Below are positions 5,738 through 7,419 of a stretch of DNA of 7,419 nt, piece after piece; the first letter of the stretch is position 1; every line of letters begins with the position of its first letter. The stretch lies in the NCBI GenBank assembly GCA_031412355.1, contig JANOCR010000022.1, positions 1-7,419 of the forward strand, in the 5' to 3' direction. Position numbers and translations under genes: made by a program. Under the pieces are notes generated by a model that did no database searches, was not told the origin of the DNA, and worked only from the letters and a program-made list of their open reading frames with translations. This DNA is from JAENVT01 sp031412355. GTDB lineage: Bacteria; Actinomycetota; Acidimicrobiia; Acidimicrobiales; Ilumatobacteraceae.

Positions 5738-6623
5738 CATCGAGCCGGCCACGCTGAACCTGCTGGCCAAGTGCACCTTCCCGCCGCCAGGCACCGACGT
5801 CGTCTGCGCAGTGTCGGGTGGTGCGGATTCGATGACGTTGATGGTGTTGGCCCTCGCGGCGGGGTGCCATGTCACCGCTGTCCACGTCGACCACGGCCTG
5901 CGGCCAGGATCCGACGTCGAAGCCGAGGTCGTGGCAGTCGCAGCCGAGCGTTTCGGGGCGAAGTTCCGCGCTGAGCAGATCGTGGTCCCCATCGGCCCAA
6001 ATCTCGAAGCGCGATCACGCGAAGCGCGCTACGCGGTGCTGCCGGACGACGTCATGACTGGCCACACCGCCGACGATCAGGCGGAAACGATGCTGCTGAA
6101 CCTGATGCGCGGCGCCAGCAGCACCGGACTGGGGGCCATGCGGCCCGGCATGCGGCGCCCGATCCTGGCCCTGCGCCGTGCCAGCACCGTCAGGTTCTGC
6201 CATGCGCAGGGAATCAAGGTGGTCGACGACCCCACCAACCGGGATCCGGTGTTCCTGCGCAACCGCGTGCGTCACGAACTGCTGCCACTGATGACCGAAT
6301 TGGCCAACCGCGACCTCGTGCCCGTGCTGACCCGACAAGCGGGTCTGCTGCGCGACGACGGCGACTTGCTCGACGAACTGGCTGCGACCATCGACCCCCG
6401 AGACGCCAAAGTGCTGACCGCCGCACCGGTGCCGGTGGCCAGGCGCGCTGTACGTCGCTGGCTGACCACCGACCATCCACCCGACGCAGCGACCGTCGAG
6501 CGGGTGCTTCGGGTGGCTGATGGGCAGGCCAGCGGGTGCGATGTGGGCTCGGGGCGGCGTGTCGAGCGATCACGCCAACGATTACGGCTGCTAGGCGAAC
6601 CAACGGAGTCGCCGAGCCGATAG
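5730..6623 (+). CDS. tilS: tRNA(Ile)-lysidine synthetase TilS
   Basis: TilS uses ATP and lysine to convert cytidine 34 of the CAU-anticodon tRNA-Ile to lysidine, which changes its charging from Met to Ile and lets it read AUA. It is an essential cytoplasmic enzyme. The protein has 297 residues. The PP-loop SGGADS is at residues 29-34, VDHGLRPGS follows, GHTADDQAETMLLNLMRG starts at 111, and the tRNA-binding DPTNRDPVFLRNRVRHELLP signature starts at 167. The C-terminal part is short, as in other actinobacterial TilS, without the full C-terminal domain of the E. coli enzyme. The TTG start lies inside the metalloprotease gene, giving the 8-nt overlap TTGCTTGA; a GGGG run about 6 nt upstream may act as a weak ribosome site. 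I see no better in-frame start. Coupled translation with the protease is likely. Confidence 0.95.
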   Translation: MLDIEPATLNLLAKCTFPPPGTDVVCAVSGGADSMTLMVLALAAGCHVTAVHVDHGLRPGSDVEAEVVAVAAERFGAKFRAEQIVVPIGPNLEARSREARYAVLPDDVMTGHTADDQAETMLLNLMRGASSTGLGAMRPGMRRPILALRRASTVRFCHAQGIKVVDDPTNRDPVFLRNRVRHELLPLMTELANRDLVPVLTRQAGLLRDDGDLLDELAATIDPRDAKVLTAAPVPVARRAVRRWLTTDHPPDAATVERVLRVADGQASGCDVGSGRRVERSRQRLRLLGEPTESPSR

Positions 6624-6651
6624 TGTCGCATTCCGAATGTTTGCGCTCGAT

Positions 6652-6656
6652 GGAGG
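6652..6656 (+). promoter_or_regulatory. Strong Shine-Dalgarno that fixes the start of the phosphatase-like gene
   Basis: GGAGG lies 9 nt before the ATG at 6666. An in-frame TTG at 6660 would be only 3 nt away, too close, so the ATG is the preferred start. This is the only clear Shine-Dalgarno among the genes here, in contrast with the leaderless starts around it. Confidence 0.65.
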
Positions 6657-6665
6657 GAATTGCTG

Positions 6666-7175
6666 ATGCCGCCGCGGCTTCGAGGCAAGTGGGCGCTGGG
6701 CATCACCCCCCGCAACTTCACCTGGATCATGAAAGACAAGCTCGCCGTATGCGAGCGCCCCGGCGGGTATGGCGACAACCACCGCCGCGTCCGCCGCCAG
6801 GAGGAGATCATCTGGCTGCGCGAGAACGGTTTTGGGTGCCTGATCAGCATCATCCCGGCCCCACACAACCTGCACAACTACGACGAGTTGGCCCTGCCGT
6901 ACCTTCACCGGCCGTTCACGGGCGTCGACGATCTCGGCCAGTGGCTGCGTAACTTCTACCTCGAACTCGGTGCGCTGCTTGAAGGCAGCACCAAGGTGAT
7001 CGTGCACAACGAACCCGTCGACGACCGGCTGATCGGCATCATGGGCGGCTACATCCGCTGGAGTGGCCTGGTCGACGATCCGTCGCAGGCGATCGCCATC
7101 ACCGAGCGCATCGCCGGACGCCAACTCGACCCATTCGCTCGCGAAGTGATCCTGATGGTGCATCAGCTCCGGTAG
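6666..7175 (+). CDS. Dual-specificity-phosphatase-like protein with Asn at the catalytic Cys position (probable pseudophosphatase)
   Basis: The protein has 169 residues, near the usual length of a bacterial dual-specificity phosphatase domain. The order of elements fits that fold: ITPRNFTWIMKDKLAVCERP at the N-terminus, EEIIWLRENGFGCLISI (helix then strand), YLHRPF (from His81 region), a long helix, then the strand-loop-helix KVIVHNEPVDDRLIGIMGGY. In active enzymes that last region reads VHCxxxxxR. Here His114 and Arg121 keep their spacing, but Asn115 (AAC, 7008-7010) replaces the nucleophilic Cys, and the P-loop glycine is replaced in an acidic EPVDD stretch. The C-terminal DPSQAIAITERIAGR resembles the last helices of the family. 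It is therefore probably catalytically dead, perhaps a binding or regulatory protein. The family call is from pattern memory, not a search; an unrelated fold remains possible. It lies 42 bp after tilS and may have its own promoter (a TAGTGT at 6621 is a weak candidate). Confidence 0.62.
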   Translation: MPPRLRGKWALGITPRNFTWIMKDKLAVCERPGGYGDNHRRVRRQEEIIWLRENGFGCLISIIPAPHNLHNYDELALPYLHRPFTGVDDLGQWLRNFYLELGALLEGSTKVIVHNEPVDDRLIGIMGGYIRWSGLVDDPSQAIAITERIAGRQLDPFAREVILMVHQLR

Positions 7176-7193
7176 CAGTCGTGCAAGGCCACG

Positions 7194-7205
7194 TATGCTG
7201 ACGCC
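7194..7205 (+). promoter_or_regulatory. Leaderless -10 element of the DUF2510 gene
   Basis: TATGCT (7194-7199) fits TANNNT well and is followed by 6 nt and the ATG at 7206. There is no Shine-Dalgarno sequence in the 30-bp intergenic gap. No good -35 box is visible. Confidence 0.5.
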
Positions 7206-7419
7206 ATGAGCGACAACCCCGCCAGCTGGCATCCCGATCCGATGGGCCGCCATCAGTTGCGCTATTGGGACGGCACGGCCTGGACCGAGCACGTCAGCAA
7301 CAACGGCGTGCAGGGCACCGACCCGCTGAAGCCAAAGGGGCTCGACAGGGTCGACTCGGCCCTGACCATCGGCAACGAGGGCGACTCCGCCAAGATCCAG
7401 CAGCAGCTGCACGGCGAGG
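7206..7419 (+). CDS. DUF2510-domain protein, N-terminal part (cut by the window end)
   Basis: Seventy-one codons are visible with no stop before the window end. Residues about 5-31 form the small DUF2510 module: WHPDPMGRHQLRYWDGTAWT followed by EHVS. This Trp-rich domain is found at the N-terminus of many actinobacterial membrane or envelope proteins and carries no known activity on its own. The following sequence (GTDPLKPKGLDRVDSALTIG, then NEGDSAKIQQQLHGE) is polar and belongs to whatever domain comes next, which I cannot name. The start is the ATG immediately after a TATGCT element, and the DUF2510 motif begins at the expected distance from it. Confidence 0.85.
   Translation, partial: MSDNPASWHPDPMGRHQLRYWDGTAWTEHVSNNGVQGTDPLKPKGLDRVDSALTIGNEGDSAKIQQQLHGE

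Noticed and set aside
6591..7412. 273-codon minus-strand open frame
   Set aside because: It lies opposite two plus-strand genes with recognisable domains and start signals. Long antisense frames are expected in GC-rich coding DNA, and no family motif is seen in it.

Overview
This is a GC-rich window in which every gene I can support lies on the plus strand. It looks like Actinomycetota. The indicators are a SigR/RsrA-type redox sigma and anti-sigma pair, a DUF2342 'F420-biosynthesis-associated' zinc metalloprotease next to tilS, a DUF2510 protein, an AbiEi/DUF559-type protein, and several starts that look leaderless (TANNNT, 6-7 nt, then ATG or GTG). The overall flavour suggests Acidimicrobiia, but that is an inference from protein style and not a measured placement.

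Layout. (1) Positions 1-1953: the end of a large membrane acyltransferase-3 / SGNH-hydrolase fusion of the OatA type; its true start lies before the window. (2) 2022-2522: a MarR-type regulator. (3) 2545-3570: a cassette-like stretch in which an orphan AbiEi/DUF559 (Vsr-like nuclease fold) gene sits between two direct copies of a 47-nt imperfect palindrome, 979 bp apart; 32 bases of the palindrome are identical between copies. (4) 3613-4450: a SigR-like ECF sigma factor overlapping its RsrA-like zinc anti-sigma factor by 8 nt. (5) 4512-4652: a 46-residue single-pass membrane protein with its own clear promoter. (6) 4664-6623: the DUF2342 metalloprotease overlapping tilS by 8 nt. (7) 6666-7175: a dual-specificity-phosphatase-like protein whose catalytic Cys position is Asn, so probably a pseudophosphatase. 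(8) 7206 to the window end: the start of a DUF2510 protein.

How the genes work together. sigR and rsrA form a thiol-stress switch. The metalloprotease and tilS form a conserved actinobacterial housekeeping pair, but the hpt and ftsH genes that commonly follow tilS are not in the roughly 800 bp seen here. The acyltransferase, MarR and DUF559 genes look like independent units separated by hairpins.

The two observations most worth following are the palindrome-flanked DUF559 cassette and the degenerate phosphatase after tilS. No RNA genes, CRISPR arrays or insertion-sequence transposases were seen. No gene-free stretch exceeds about 120 bases.
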